The notes under the pieces are model-generated. The model searched no databases and was not told the origin of the DNA. It was given only the letters and a program-made list of their open reading frames with translations. 43,173 bases of DNA from JAAYHV01 sp035268985. GTDB lineage: Bacteria; Bacillota; Clostridia; Peptostreptococcales; Anaerovoracaceae. Below are positions 24,777-34,628 of this stretch, piece after piece. The position numbers and the translations under genes are program-made. Location of the stretch: assembly GCA_035268985.1 (NCBI GenBank), contig DATFJV010000110.1:1-43173 (forward strand), written 5' to 3'. The stretch's first letter is position 1, and the number at the start of each line of letters is the position of its first letter.

Positions 24777-27215
24777 TTAAATGTCTCTAAGTGTAGCATT
24801 AAGTTTTTCTTTTAGTGCTTTTAATATATTACTATGAACAACTTCAACTTCATCGTCAGTAAGTGTTTTATTGACGTCTCTATATGTTAGGCTGTATGCA
24901 ACACTTTTCATACCTTCAGAAACTTGTTTACCTTTATAAATATCAAATAACTTTATATTTTCCAATATTTCAGTACTTGCGTCAAATATTGTGTCTTCTA
25001 TTTCACCAACTTTCATATTTTCATCCACTAATAAAGCAATGTCTCTTTTCGTTGATGGGTATTTTGGTAAGTGCTTAAACACAATTTCTTTATCCGAAAG
25101 TTCGTTAACTATTTCAAACATTATTTCACATACATATACCCTTTGAGATATATCGTAATTTTCCAAAACATCTGGATGAATTTCTCCCATTATACCTAAT
25201 TCAACATCTTCATTTTTAGTTTTAGTAATAATCCTTGCACATCTTCCTGGGTGGTATACACCGTACTGTTTTTCGGTTATATACTTAATTTTGCCTACTC
25301 CCAAATTCAACAAAAGCTCATTTATTGCACCTTTTAAAGTAAAAAAGTCGACTTCTTCTCCATACATTCCAAGGCATATTGAGTAACTTTCATCAGGAAG
25401 GCTATTTGTATCTATAAAATTCTTAACAAAGGTATTACCTATTTCAAAAGCTGCTACATTATCAATTTTTCTAGCAAAGTTTCTTGATAATACTTCCATC
25501 ATATTTGGAGTTAAAACCGTTCTCATTACCGAATTTTCTTCGCCTAGAGGATTTATTAAGCTAACAAACGCTCTTTCCCAAGAATCTTCATCGATATTTA
25601 TTTTATCAACACCTTTAGGGCTTACGAAAGAATATGTTTGAATTTCATTAAATCCCATTGAGCACAATGTGTTTCTAGCTAAATCCCTTAAAGCTCTGTG
25701 TTTAGTAATTCCTGAAACCACATTACTTTTAGGAAGAGTAGTTGGCAAATTCTCATATCCATACATTCTAACAATTTCTTCTATAAAGTCCTCTTCTATT
25801 AACAAATCCTGCCGTACAGTTGGAGGAGTTACTTTCATGATATCATCCTTTAAGGAAACGCCCATTTCTAAGCTCTCAAAGACCTTAATCATGTACTCTT
25901 TATCCACATTTATTCCTAAAACCTTATTTACTCTATCTGCTCTAACATCAACTGGTTTAGACGAATATTTTTCAGGATAAACATCAATATTACCTTTCAA
26001 TACAGTTCCAGACTCGGTAAGCTCTATTAAGTGACAAACCCTATCCGCTGCCTTTTCGCATTGATTAGGGTCTATGCCCTTTTCATACCTAGCAGAAGCC
26101 TCAGTTCTATGATTTAGCTCCTTAGATGCTTTTCTAATACCATTTTTATCGAATGTGGCTGATTCTATAACAACAGTATTGGTGTCTTCTAGGATTCCTG
26201 AATTTAGTCCTCCCATAATACCTGCTATCGCCACAGGCTTTACAGCATCATTAATCATTAAAATATTATCAGATAACTTTCTTTCTACTTCATCTAAAGT
26301 AGTAAATTTCTGCCCCTTTTGTGCAACATCAACTACTATTTTGCCGCCTTCTAGACTCCTTATATCAAAAGCATGCAACGGTTGTCCATATTCAAGCATT
26401 ACAAAGTTAGTAATGTCAACGATGTTATTAATGGGTCTCATTCCAGCTTTTATTAGACGTCTTTGTAACCACCATGGAGATTGTTTAATCTTTACGTCTT
26501 TAATAATTCTAGCACTATATCTTTTACAAAGTGAAGATTTTATTTCCACATCAATATAATCTTTGGCATCTAAATCCGATTCTTTACAACTAGTATCCGG
26601 ATATTCAAGCTCTGTACCTAAAGTTGCAGCAGCTTCCCTTGCCATTCCTATCATGGATAAGCAGTCTGATCTATTAGGCGTGATTTCAAAATCAATAATA
26701 TAATCGTTCAAACCTAGAGCTTTGACAATATCATCACCTAATTTTACGTCTTCTTCTATAATCCAAATGCCATCTTTATGTGCAATTGGGACCACTTTAT
26801 CATCTAAGCCAAGTTCACTAGCGGCACATAGCATACCATATGAAACTACACCTCTTAGCTTACCTTTAGTTATTTTAACTCCACCTTCTACCTTAGGTGC
26901 ACCATGAAGCGGCCCAGGTATTTTACTATTATGAAGAGCTACAGGTACTACCGCACCTTCAAATATATTTGTTGCACCCGTTACTATTTGTACTAGTTCT
27001 TCCTTACCTATATTTATTTGGCAAACCACTAATTTATCTGCATCTGGATGCTTTTCAATTTTTTCTACTTTACCTATTACTACCTTTTCTATTCCTTGAC
27101 AAAATTCTGTACAAGTCTCCAAATTGGAACCTGACATAACCATTCTGTCACAAAACTCCTCAGTAGTAACATTAATATCTGTATAATCTTTAATCCATTC
27201 TAGTGAAATTAACAC
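24777..27215 (-). CDS. pheT: Phenylalanyl-tRNA synthetase beta subunit
   Basis: An 812-residue protein, normal for bacterial PheT. It has an N-terminal EMAP/tRNA-binding domain (VVIGKVEKIEKHPDADKL), the B3/B4 editing domain (about 210-400, with RYSARII and PINNIVDITNFVMLEYGQP), the B5 domain, and the C-terminal ferredoxin-fold anticodon-binding domain (KYPSTKRDIALLVDE onward). It pairs with PheS in an alpha2-beta2 enzyme. Translation starts at GTG (27215) behind AGGGGGTG, 10 bp after pheS. Confidence 0.97.
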   Translation of the reverse strand: MLISLEWIKDYTDINVTTEEFCDRMVMSGSNLETCTEFCQGIEKVVIGKVEKIEKHPDADKLVVCQINIGKEELVQIVTGATNIFEGAVVPVALHNSKIPGPLHGAPKVEGGVKITKGKLRGVVSYGMLCAASELGLDDKVVPIAHKDGIWIIEEDVKLGDDIVKALGLNDYIIDFEITPNRSDCLSMIGMAREAAATLGTELEYPDTSCKESDLDAKDYIDVEIKSSLCKRYSARIIKDVKIKQSPWWLQRRLIKAGMRPINNIVDITNFVMLEYGQPLHAFDIRSLEGGKIVVDVAQKGQKFTTLDEVERKLSDNILMINDAVKPVAIAGIMGGLNSGILEDTNTVVIESATFDKNGIRKASKELNHRTEASARYEKGIDPNQCEKAADRVCHLIELTESGTVLKGNIDVYPEKYSSKPVDVRADRVNKVLGINVDKEYMIKVFESLEMGVSLKDDIMKVTPPTVRQDLLIEEDFIEEIVRMYGYENLPTTLPKSNVVSGITKHRALRDLARNTLCSMGFNEIQTYSFVSPKGVDKINIDEDSWERAFVSLINPLGEENSVMRTVLTPNMMEVLSRNFARKIDNVAAFEIGNTFVKNFIDTNSLPDESYSICLGMYGEEVDFFTLKGAINELLLNLGVGKIKYITEKQYGVYHPGRCARIITKTKNEDVELGIMGEIHPDVLENYDISQRVYVCEIMFEIVNELSDKEIVFKHLPKYPSTKRDIALLVDENMKVGEIEDTIFDASTEILENIKLFDIYKGKQVSEGMKSVAYSLTYRDVNKTLTDDEVEVVHSNILKALKEKLNATLRDI

Positions 27216-27225
27216 AAGACACCCC

Positions 27226-28248
27226 CTATTTGAATTGTTCGATGAATCTCATGTCATTTTCATACATAAGCCTAATATCATCAATATTGTATTTAAGCAT
27301 AGCGATTCTTTCAACCCCGACACCGAAGGCAAAACCTGTATACTTTTCTGTATCGATGCCTCCAACTTTTAAAACATTAGGATGAATCATTCCGCAGCCC
27401 AATACTTCAATCCAGCCGCTACCTTTACAAACTCTACAGCCTTTCCCTCCACATTTAAAGCATGAAATATCCATTTCTGCTGACGGTTCTGTGAACGGAA
27501 AATGGTGAGGTCTAAATTTAGTTTTCACTTCGCTTCCAAACATTTCTTTAGCAAACTTATCCAATACTCCTCTTAAATCACCCATAGTAATACCTTCATC
27601 TACTACTAGTCCTTCAATTTGGTGGAACATAGGTGAATGAGTTGCATCTGGCGTATCGCATCTAAAACATCTTCCTGGAGCCATTACCATAACCGGTGGC
27701 TTTTGTTTTTCCAAAGTCCTTATTTGAACTGGAGATGTCTGAGTTCTTAATAATATATCATCTGTAATATAAAAAGTATCCGTCATATCCCTTGCTGGGT
27801 GATTTGGCTCAGCATTTAAAGCATCAAAATTATAAAATACCGATTCAACCTCTGGACCTTCTGTAATAGAAAAACCCATTGATTTAAATATGTCACTAAT
27901 TTCTTCAATAGTAACTGTAATCGGATGTTTGCTACCCAACTTCATTTCCTTGCCAGGTTCGGTAACATCTATAGTTTCATTCATTAATTTGAGGTCTTTT
28001 GCTTTGTCTTTAAAAAACTTTTTCTTTTCCTCAATTAACGTTTCAATTTCTGCCCTAGCTGTGTTAGCAGTCATCCCCAACTTTTTTCTTTCCTCAGGTT
28101 CTAACTTACCCATGGATTTTAATATTGAAGTAATTTCACCCTTTTTCCCTAAAAATCTTACCCTAATCTCTTCTACATCAGAAAGCACAACTGCATCATT
28201 TAACTGTTCCTTTGCTTCCTTAAGTATGCCATCTAATTTCTCTTGCAT
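27226..28248 (-). CDS. pheS: Phenylalanyl-tRNA synthetase alpha subunit
   Basis: A 340-residue class II synthetase subunit with an N-terminal coiled coil that grips tRNA (about 1-95), motif 2 region VMAPGRCFRCDTPDATHSP and motif 3 FGVGVERIAMLKY. The CFKCGGKGCRVCKGSGW block is found in many Firmicute PheS proteins. It charges tRNA-Phe together with PheT. Only 21 bp separate it from the methyltransferase gene, so no T-box leader is present; expression must come from upstream promoters. Confidence 0.97.
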   Translation of the reverse strand: MQEKLDGILKEAKEQLNDAVVLSDVEEIRVRFLGKKGEITSILKSMGKLEPEERKKLGMTANTARAEIETLIEEKKKFFKDKAKDLKLMNETIDVTEPGKEMKLGSKHPITVTIEEISDIFKSMGFSITEGPEVESVFYNFDALNAEPNHPARDMTDTFYITDDILLRTQTSPVQIRTLEKQKPPVMVMAPGRCFRCDTPDATHSPMFHQIEGLVVDEGITMGDLRGVLDKFAKEMFGSEVKTKFRPHHFPFTEPSAEMDISCFKCGGKGCRVCKGSGWIEVLGCGMIHPNVLKVGGIDTEKYTGFAFGVGVERIAMLKYNIDDIRLMYENDMRFIEQFK

Positions 28249-28269
28249 AATACCCCTCTAGTTTTCTAA

Positions 28270-29031
28270 TTATTTTCTAACAGCTTCATACATGATAATG
28301 CTGGCTGCCACTGCAGCATTCAATGATTCCACATTATTATTCATTGGAATATTGACACTGATATCAGCTTTATCCATTAAACTCTCTCTTATCCCATTTC
28401 CTTCATTACCCACTATTAAAGCTATTCCATTTATTAGTTGGGTTTTATAATAGGGTTCGATTGCCCTAGGCGATGTTGTAACTAATTTGATTCCTTTTTC
28501 ATTGATTATTTTTACCAAATCGAGTTCATTTTCAATTTCGATAATGGGTATTCTATTAATCAAACCTGCTGTAGCCCTCACCGTTTTGGGTGAATAAATA
28601 TCTCCCGTTCCCTTTAATGTAATTATAGCTTTGTAATCTGCAGCTACTGCAGTTCTTATTATAGTTCCAATATTGCCCGGATCTTGTAAGCAATCAAGAA
28701 TTAATAAATTATCTTTATTGCTAAGCGCTAAATCACTTAAATCTAATTTATTTTTCCTTAAAACTGCAATTACACCTTGGCTATTCTCAGTATCACTCAA
28801 ATCTTTAAACAGTTTTTCACTTAAAAAAAACCTTTTCTTTTCAAATGGAAAATCATTCATCCCTTCGCATATGAATATAACCTCAATGGGGGCATTAACC
28901 TTTTTAGCTTCTTCTAAAAGATTAATACCCTCGATTAAATACAAACCAAAACGATCTCTGTATTTTTTCTGTTTCAGTTTTTTAGCTAATTTATATTTCT
29001 TATTATCTCCTGATTCGATAATCTTATCCAT
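28270..29031 (-). CDS. TrmH/SpoU-family RNA 2'-O-methyltransferase
   Basis: A 253-residue protein with an N-terminal substrate-binding domain (about 1-95) and a SPOUT methyltransferase domain. The knot motifs are clear: LLILDCLQDPGNIGTIIRTA, VGNEGNGIRE and VNIPMNNNVESLNAAVAAS. Proteins like this methylate a ribose in rRNA or tRNA; the exact site cannot be predicted. A similar gene (ysgA type) commonly precedes pheS in Firmicutes, as here. It begins 2 bp after ftsZ. Confidence 0.92.
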   Translation of the reverse strand: MDKIIESGDNKKYKLAKKLKQKKYRDRFGLYLIEGINLLEEAKKVNAPIEVIFICEGMNDFPFEKKRFFLSEKLFKDLSDTENSQGVIAVLRKNKLDLSDLALSNKDNLLILDCLQDPGNIGTIIRTAVAADYKAIITLKGTGDIYSPKTVRATAGLINRIPIIEIENELDLVKIINEKGIKLVTTSPRAIEPYYKTQLINGIALIVGNEGNGIRESLMDKADISVNIPMNNNVESLNAAVAASIIMYEAVRK

Positions 29032-29033
29032 CT

Positions 29034-30152
29034 TTATTTTAAAAATTCAGGTACATCAAAATCCGAATCACTCATATTACTTTCATTATTAGAACTCATC
29101 AGTTCGCTTAAATCCATTTCCGTAGCATCCATACCATCTACAATAGTTGAATTAGATCCTTTTTTTACAGTTGCCGTTGTATCTAACCCTCTATTGAATT
29201 CAGTAGCAATTAAAGTAATGGAAACTTGGTTCGCCAATTCTTCGTTTACAGTTGCACCAAATATTATATTAGCTTCAGGGTCTGCTTCTTGTTTGATTTT
29301 TTCTGCAATAGTACTAATGTCCAACATTCCCAAGTCATAACCTCCAGCAACATAAAGCAATATAGCTTTAGCTCCGTCAATACTTGTTTCAAGCAATGGA
29401 CTTTCAACAGCATTTTTAACTGCTTCTTCTATTCTATTTTCTCCATTACCAATGCCTACTCCCATGTGGGCAACGCCTCTGCCTGTCATAATTGTCTTAA
29501 CATCGGCAAAATCTACATTTACAAGTCCATACTCTGATATCAAATCAGATATTCCTTGAACACCTCTTCTTAATACATCATCTGCCATTGCAAATGCTTC
29601 TATCATAGAAGTATTTTGTTCACTTGTAGAGATAAGCTTATCATTTGGTATAATAACTAATGAATCTACAAAGTTTCTTAAATATTGTACCCCTTGGTCT
29701 GATCTATCTTTTCTCTTTTTCCCTTCAAAGGAGAATGGTCTTGTTACAACTGCAACAGTCAAAGCACCTGAGTCCATAGCAGCCTTAGCTACAATTGGTG
29801 CCGAACCAGTACCTGTTCCTCCTCCCATACCTGCTGTTACAAACACCATGTCTGCGTCCTGCAAGTAACTTGTTATTTCATCTAGCGTTTCTTCAGCAGC
29901 TCTTTGACCAATTTCTGGATTGGCTCCTGCTCCTCTACCGCCAGTTAATTTTTCACCTATCTGAATTTTAGTTTCCGCTTTACATCTCGAAAGCGCCTGT
30001 CTATCTGTGTTTATAGCTATAAAGGAAACACCTTGCAGTTCAGCATCTACCATTCTATTAATGGCATTGCATCCGCCACCGCCTACTCCCACGACCTTAA
30101 TTATTGCAGCATTCTCTTGTTGTGACACGAAATCAGATACAAATTCTAACAT
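29034..30152 (-). CDS. ftsZ: Cell-division GTPase FtsZ
   Basis: FtsZ polymerises into the ring that organises septum synthesis. The 372-residue protein has the tubulin signature GMGGGTGTGSA (108-118), the nucleotide-binding GGGGCN near the start and the catalytic loop around NVDFADVK. A short variable linker leads to the C-terminal peptide FDVPEFLK, which binds membrane-anchoring partners. The reading frame is open 14 codons upstream, but MLEFVSDF at 30152 is the usual FtsZ start and AGGAGGG precedes it. No ftsA gene lies beside it, so the anchor (FtsA or SepF) must be encoded elsewhere. Confidence 0.98.
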   Translation of the reverse strand: MLEFVSDFVSQQENAAIIKVVGVGGGGCNAINRMVDAELQGVSFIAINTDRQALSRCKAETKIQIGEKLTGGRGAGANPEIGQRAAEETLDEITSYLQDADMVFVTAGMGGGTGTGSAPIVAKAAMDSGALTVAVVTRPFSFEGKKRKDRSDQGVQYLRNFVDSLVIIPNDKLISTSEQNTSMIEAFAMADDVLRRGVQGISDLISEYGLVNVDFADVKTIMTGRGVAHMGVGIGNGENRIEEAVKNAVESPLLETSIDGAKAILLYVAGGYDLGMLDISTIAEKIKQEADPEANIIFGATVNEELANQVSITLIATEFNRGLDTTATVKKGSNSTIVDGMDATEMDLSELMSSNNESNMSDSDFDVPEFLK

Positions 30153-30182
30153 ACTGACCCTCCTAATTTTAAATATATCAAT

Positions 30183-30191
30183 ATAATACCA
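30183..30191 (-). promoter_or_regulatory. Probable ftsZ promoter (extended -10)
   Basis: On the minus strand TGGTATTAT (hexamer 30183-30188) lies 31 bp before the ftsZ ATG, in the 91-bp gap after ftsQ. The -35 is weak, but the TG extension and the unusually large gap in a packed cluster support a separate ftsZ promoter. Confidence 0.5.
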
Positions 30192-30243
30192 CATGTTGTG
30201 ATAAATTGCACGAGTTAAACTAATTTTTTTGTATTTTCATCTA

Positions 30244-31005
30244 CTATTCCACTTCAGGATTATATGATATTCCATCACCTTCCGTTATGTATAAAGTGCC
30301 TCTTGTGATTCCATCATTAAACATAGTAGCTAATGTTTTTTGAATATCTCCAGACTCTATTGAATGTAACATATTATCCGGTGCACCCTTACAAACTAAT
30401 GAATTAAATATATATGCATTTATGAAAAGTTCGGACATTTCAATTTTAATAAAATATAAATCACCACTTTCCATGGCATTAAGCATCTTTAAAGTGTTTT
30501 TAAGCACAATTTTTTCTTCCGCTTCTAAACTTTCACCTTCATTAACTTTAGTTAGCGTAAGACCTTTTAATATGGTTACCTTTGGTTTCGTTTCTGAAAT
30601 CCTAAGTACCATACCTTCACTGTCTATTAATATGTATTTATCACCATACGTAGCCGCTGCTATTTGTTTTCTTTCGTCTATTTCAATAATTATTTCATTA
30701 GGAAGTCTTCTAGTAACACTCGCGTTGTCAATATACGGACTTGCAGTAAGTCTAGATATTGTTCTTCCACTGTCTACTCCAAAGAAAAGATTGGAACCTC
30801 CTTCTACATCGGCCATAATTATTATTTCATTGTCTGCAAAATATGAATTCCCTTCAACTGTTACTTTTCCCAAGTTGAAAAAACTGCTGGTTAAAAATAC
30901 AGCAATAGCAGAAATTATAACTAAAGATAAAACTATCCTTAACAAATAGTGTTTTTTTCTTCTTTTCTTTTTCTTTCTAAGGTTATTCTTAGCTTCTTCA
31001 GTCAT
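30244..31005 (-). CDS. ftsQ: Cell-division protein FtsQ/DivIB
   Basis: A 253-residue bitopic protein: a very basic cytoplasmic N-terminus (NLRKKKKRRKKH), one membrane helix (about 21-43), then a POTRA domain (FNLGKVTVEGNSYFADNEI and onward) and a beta domain outside. This is the DivIB/FtsQ layout; the protein forms the septal complex with FtsL and DivIC. It lies 4 bp after murG. In Gram-positives the name divIB is equally suitable. Confidence 0.9.
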   Translation of the reverse strand: MTEEAKNNLRKKKKRRKKHYLLRIVLSLVIISAIAVFLTSSFFNLGKVTVEGNSYFADNEIIIMADVEGGSNLFFGVDSGRTISRLTASPYIDNASVTRRLPNEIIIEIDERKQIAAATYGDKYILIDSEGMVLRISETKPKVTILKGLTLTKVNEGESLEAEEKIVLKNTLKMLNAMESGDLYFIKIEMSELFINAYIFNSLVCKGAPDNMLHSIESGDIQKTLATMFNDGITRGTLYITEGDGISYNPEVE

Positions 31006-31009
31006 AATA

Positions 31010-32104
31010 CTACTCCTGGAAAATTGTATTTACTATAGCATCTAATGCTAAAGGCATTGAAGCTTCTTCGCTGCCTTTTTCCATAGCTTTAATGCATTCA
31101 GGGTCCGTAACAAATCTTTTAACATATTCTATAATATTTGATATCATCTCTTCATCTTCATCTACAATCACAGCTCCACCTTTTTCAACAACTGACATTG
31201 CATTATGGTACTGGTGGTTACCTGTTACATTGGGTGATGGTATTAATATAGATGCTCTTTTACACATTGTTATTTCTGCTAATGATAAAGCTCCTGCTCT
31301 TCCTATAACCAAATCTGCAGCACCCAAATAATTGGGCATATCTGTTATATAATCTTTTATTGATACATTATTCAAATCCATTTCACAAAAATGATTGATT
31401 ACTTTCTCGTAGTATAATTCTCCTGTACCAAAAAGTATATGTACTTTTTTATTATTTGCATATTCTTCTATCACCTTGATCATTGAATCGTTAATAGATT
31501 TAGCACCTTGACTGCCACCAAAACTAAATATTACGAACTTATCTTCGGGAATTCCTAGAATTTTTCTAGATTCTTCTTTGGAGATACTATAAAAAGATTC
31601 TCTTACAGGATTACCAGAATAAACTATATTTTTATTGTCTAAGGTAGTAAAATACTTTCTAGCTCCTTCAAACCCTATAAATACTTTGTTGACATACTTA
31701 GATAGTTTTCTATTAGCCATCCCGGGATATGCATTTTGTTCATGCAAATAGAGTTTTGTTCCATATTTTTTACCTGCCAGTATTACTGGGTAACTTACAT
31801 AACCACCTGTACCAATAATAACGTCTGGTTTAAAATTCTTCATAATATTATATGCTTGTTTTTTGCCTTTTAAAACAGATTTAATTGTTTTAAAAATGGC
31901 AAATATGTTTTTTCTATCTACCCATCTTGCATTTACGTATTTTATATCAAATCCGCTTTTGGGAACTATGTTAGCTTCTAAGCCTCCTTTAAAACCAATA
32001 TATAGCAAATTAGTTTCAGGAAACCTTTCTTTAATCTTATCTCCAATTGCTATTGCAGGATAAATGTGTCCACCTGTTCCTCCGCCAGTAAGTATTATAT
32101 TCAT
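31010..32104 (-). CDS. murG: UDP-GlcNAc:lipid I GlcNAc transferase
   Basis: MurG adds GlcNAc to lipid I, giving lipid II, on the inner face of the membrane. The 364-residue GT28 protein has the N-terminal GGGTGGHIYPA loop, IGTGGYVSYPV, FSFGGSQGAKSIN and the UDP-GlcNAc site IGRAGALSLAEI. Length is normal. The ATG overlaps the ftsW stop by 4 bases. Confidence 0.97.
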   Translation of the reverse strand: MNIILTGGGTGGHIYPAIAIGDKIKERFPETNLLYIGFKGGLEANIVPKSGFDIKYVNARWVDRKNIFAIFKTIKSVLKGKKQAYNIMKNFKPDVIIGTGGYVSYPVILAGKKYGTKLYLHEQNAYPGMANRKLSKYVNKVFIGFEGARKYFTTLDNKNIVYSGNPVRESFYSISKEESRKILGIPEDKFVIFSFGGSQGAKSINDSMIKVIEEYANNKKVHILFGTGELYYEKVINHFCEMDLNNVSIKDYITDMPNYLGAADLVIGRAGALSLAEITMCKRASILIPSPNVTGNHQYHNAMSVVEKGGAVIVDEDEEMISNIIEYVKRFVTDPECIKAMEKGSEEASMPLALDAIVNTIFQE

Positions 32105-33222
32105 TTTTTACCTCCACTTTTCTTGGAAATATTTAATAATATGCCCATACTTATCATGAATATAATCAGTGAAGTTCCTCCGTAGCTAATGAAAGGTAAT
32201 GTGATACCTGTAGCTGGCATCGAAGCAGTCACCACTGCCACATTAATAATCACTTGGAACGCTAGCATCATAGTAATACCACTTGCTATCAACATACCTA
32301 GTTTATCCGACGCCTTTAAAGCAACCTTAAAGCCTTTGTAAATCAAGATTATATATAGCATCATTATAATTATTATTCCTGTGAAACCTAACTCTTCACC
32401 AATTATTGCCATAATAAAGTCATTTTGTGGTTCTGGAAGATACAAATATTTGGTTACACTATTACCAAGTCCTCTACCAAAAATCCCTCCATTTCCAAGG
32501 GCAATTAAAGATTGGGATACTTGGTATCCTTCTCCCAGTCTATTTTCAAACGGATCAACCCAATTGGTCAATCTAAAATACCAATGGGTATCCTGCTTAA
32601 ACATCAATATATAAGTGATTCCCGCTGATAAAATTCCAGTTAAAATTAACAAGTAGCCTGAATTCATTCCAGCCACAAACATTATCCCTATTATTAATGC
32701 ACATACTACTATAGCGGTGGATAAATTAGGTTGCACAATTATTAGTAATGCATAAAATATCATTATTAAAAAGAGCGGCAACATACCTCTGAACTCTCTA
32801 ATTTTGTTTGGTTTATTGTAAATATATGAAGATGTGAATAAAATAGCTGCTAATTTTGCAAATTCACTAGGCGTTATTCTTGTATGTCCAATTTCAATCC
32901 ATCTAGTAGCAGAATTAACTGTAACCCCAAAATCCGTAAAAACAAGAATTAAAAGAATTAAGCTACCGAACAAAATAGGAATTTGAAATCTCCCATATAT
33001 GTGATAATCGATATGCATACATGCTAACATCCCTACTAAACCTATGGCAGCAAATGTGCATTGCTTCCTTAAATAGTAGTAAGGATCACCATCTCCCACA
33101 TTCATGGTCGAATAATAACTTGCACTAAAAACCATTACTATCCCGAATACAACAAACCCCAAAACAAGTAGCATTATTATAAAGTCAAATTCTCCTTTTT
33201 TGCTTAATAAATTATTATTCAC
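32101..33222 (-). CDS. ftsW: SEDS glycosyltransferase FtsW/SpoVE
   Basis: A 373-residue, ten-helix SEDS protein that polymerises lipid II at the septum together with a class B PBP. Family landmarks are MVFSASYYST in the first helix, ITPSEFAKLAAILF, IVQPNLSTA, LGNGGIFGRGLGNS, PEPQNDFIMAIIGEELG and the final TGITLPFISYGGTSLI. The start codon is GTG (33222) behind AAGGAGT. FtsW and SpoVE cannot be told apart by sequence; its place in the dcw cluster next to murD and murG fits either. Confidence 0.94.
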   Translation of the reverse strand: MNNNLLSKKGEFDFIIMLLVLGFVVFGIVMVFSASYYSTMNVGDGDPYYYLRKQCTFAAIGLVGMLACMHIDYHIYGRFQIPILFGSLILLILVFTDFGVTVNSATRWIEIGHTRITPSEFAKLAAILFTSSYIYNKPNKIREFRGMLPLFLIMIFYALLIIVQPNLSTAIVVCALIIGIMFVAGMNSGYLLILTGILSAGITYILMFKQDTHWYFRLTNWVDPFENRLGEGYQVSQSLIALGNGGIFGRGLGNSVTKYLYLPEPQNDFIMAIIGEELGFTGIIIIMMLYIILIYKGFKVALKASDKLGMLIASGITMMLAFQVIINVAVVTASMPATGITLPFISYGGTSLIIFMISMGILLNISKKSGGKK

Positions 33223-33233
33223 ATAGACTCCTT

Positions 33234-34613
33234 TTAATTATTTAATAGTGCTACGCAACTTTTAAAATGCTTTCCTCTTTGTTCAAAACTGTAATACATA
33301 TCCCAACTGGCACATGCTGGAGAGAGCAGAACATTATCATCCTTTTCAGCTAATTCATAACTCCTAGCCACACAAGCATTCATATCTTTTTCAACATAAA
33401 TACTACTTATACCTGCTTTCTTAGCGCTACTCTCTATTTTATTTGCATCTCTTCCCAATAAAACTAAGTGTTTCACTTTACCTACTAAAGCCTTACCTAA
33501 TTCATCGAAATTTTGGTTCTTACCATCTCCGCCTGCAATTAATATAATATTCTTTTTTATAGCATTTAAAGCAATTATTGTAGCATCCGTATTAGTGCCC
33601 TTAGAATCGTTATAATAGTTGATACCATCCACCATACCAACATATTCTATTCTATGTTCAACACCATTGAACTCTAATATACCTTTTGTGATATAAACAG
33701 AATCAATTCCGGCAAAATAACTGATAGCAGATGCTGCTAGCACATTTTCCAAATTATGATCTCCTAGTATCTTAATCTGTTCAACCCTACATATTTCAAT
33801 TTTCTTATTTTTATCTTCGGCTATCATAATTTTACCATCATCAATATACGCACCATATTCAAGTTTTTCCAACCTACTAAACGGAACTATTTTAGATTTT
33901 GCATTCTTTGCTAATTCAAAACAGGTTTTATCGTCATAGTTAATAATCAAATGTTCATCTGCTGCCTGATTTTCAAATATTCTTGCTTTTGCACCTCCAT
34001 ATGCTTCCATTGTTTTATGTCTATTCAAATGGTCTGGTGTTAAATTTAATATCGCAGATATTTCTGGATTAAAATACTTAATAGTTTCTAACTGAAAACT
34101 ACTAGTTTCTGTAATTAACCATTTATCAGGAGAAGATTTAACTGATTCAGAAATCAAAGCAACACCAATATTACCAGCGATGGAACTATTAGTTCCTGCC
34201 TTTTGAAAGATTTCACCTACTAATGTTGTGGTCGTTGTTTTACCGTTTGTTCCAGTGATAGCTATATATTTACCTTCACCAATTCTAAATGCTATTTCAA
34301 GTTCTCCGATAATTTCTGCGCCGCTATTTTTTGCCTCTTTTATAAAATCCAAATTGGGAGGAACACCTGGGCTAAGAACTAACATATCAAATACAGTCAT
34401 ATCTTCAGGCACTTCATTTAAATAATACTTAATATTTTTACTATCAAAATATGAGAGCAACTGTGGTTCTACTTTTGATTTATCTTTATTATCTTGGATT
34501 GTTACATCTCCGCCTAAAGTTATTAACGCCTGAGCGGCTGCTATGCCCGATTTCCCTAATCCAATTATTAGAATTTTTTTACCAATTATATTTTTTAAAT
34601 TACTTTTTAACAT
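33234..34613 (-). CDS. murD: UDP-MurNAc-L-Ala:D-Glu ligase
   Basis: MurD adds D-glutamate to UDP-MurNAc-L-alanine. The roughly 459-residue Mur ligase has an N-terminal Rossmann domain (ILIIGLGKSGIAAA), the ATP loop AITGTNGKTTTTTLV, LNLTPDHLNRH, NDSKGTNTDA and a C-terminal domain with LLSPACASWDMY. The frame is open to a TTG at 34628, but the ATG at 34613 is 8 nt from GGGAG and is the better start. It lies 15 bp after mraY. Confidence 0.96.
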   Translation of the reverse strand: MLKSNLKNIIGKKILIIGLGKSGIAAAQALITLGGDVTIQDNKDKSKVEPQLLSYFDSKNIKYYLNEVPEDMTVFDMLVLSPGVPPNLDFIKEAKNSGAEIIGELEIAFRIGEGKYIAITGTNGKTTTTTLVGEIFQKAGTNSSIAGNIGVALISESVKSSPDKWLITETSSFQLETIKYFNPEISAILNLTPDHLNRHKTMEAYGGAKARIFENQAADEHLIINYDDKTCFELAKNAKSKIVPFSRLEKLEYGAYIDDGKIMIAEDKNKKIEICRVEQIKILGDHNLENVLAASAISYFAGIDSVYITKGILEFNGVEHRIEYVGMVDGINYYNDSKGTNTDATIIALNAIKKNIILIAGGDGKNQNFDELGKALVGKVKHLVLLGRDANKIESSAKKAGISSIYVEKDMNACVARSYELAEKDDNVLLSPACASWDMYYSFEQRGKHFKSCVALLNN

Positions 34614-34628
34614 AATATCATCTCCCAA

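Noticed and set aside
28249..28269. Possible T-box before pheS
   Set aside because: Only 21 bp separate pheS from the preceding gene, far too short for a T-box leader.
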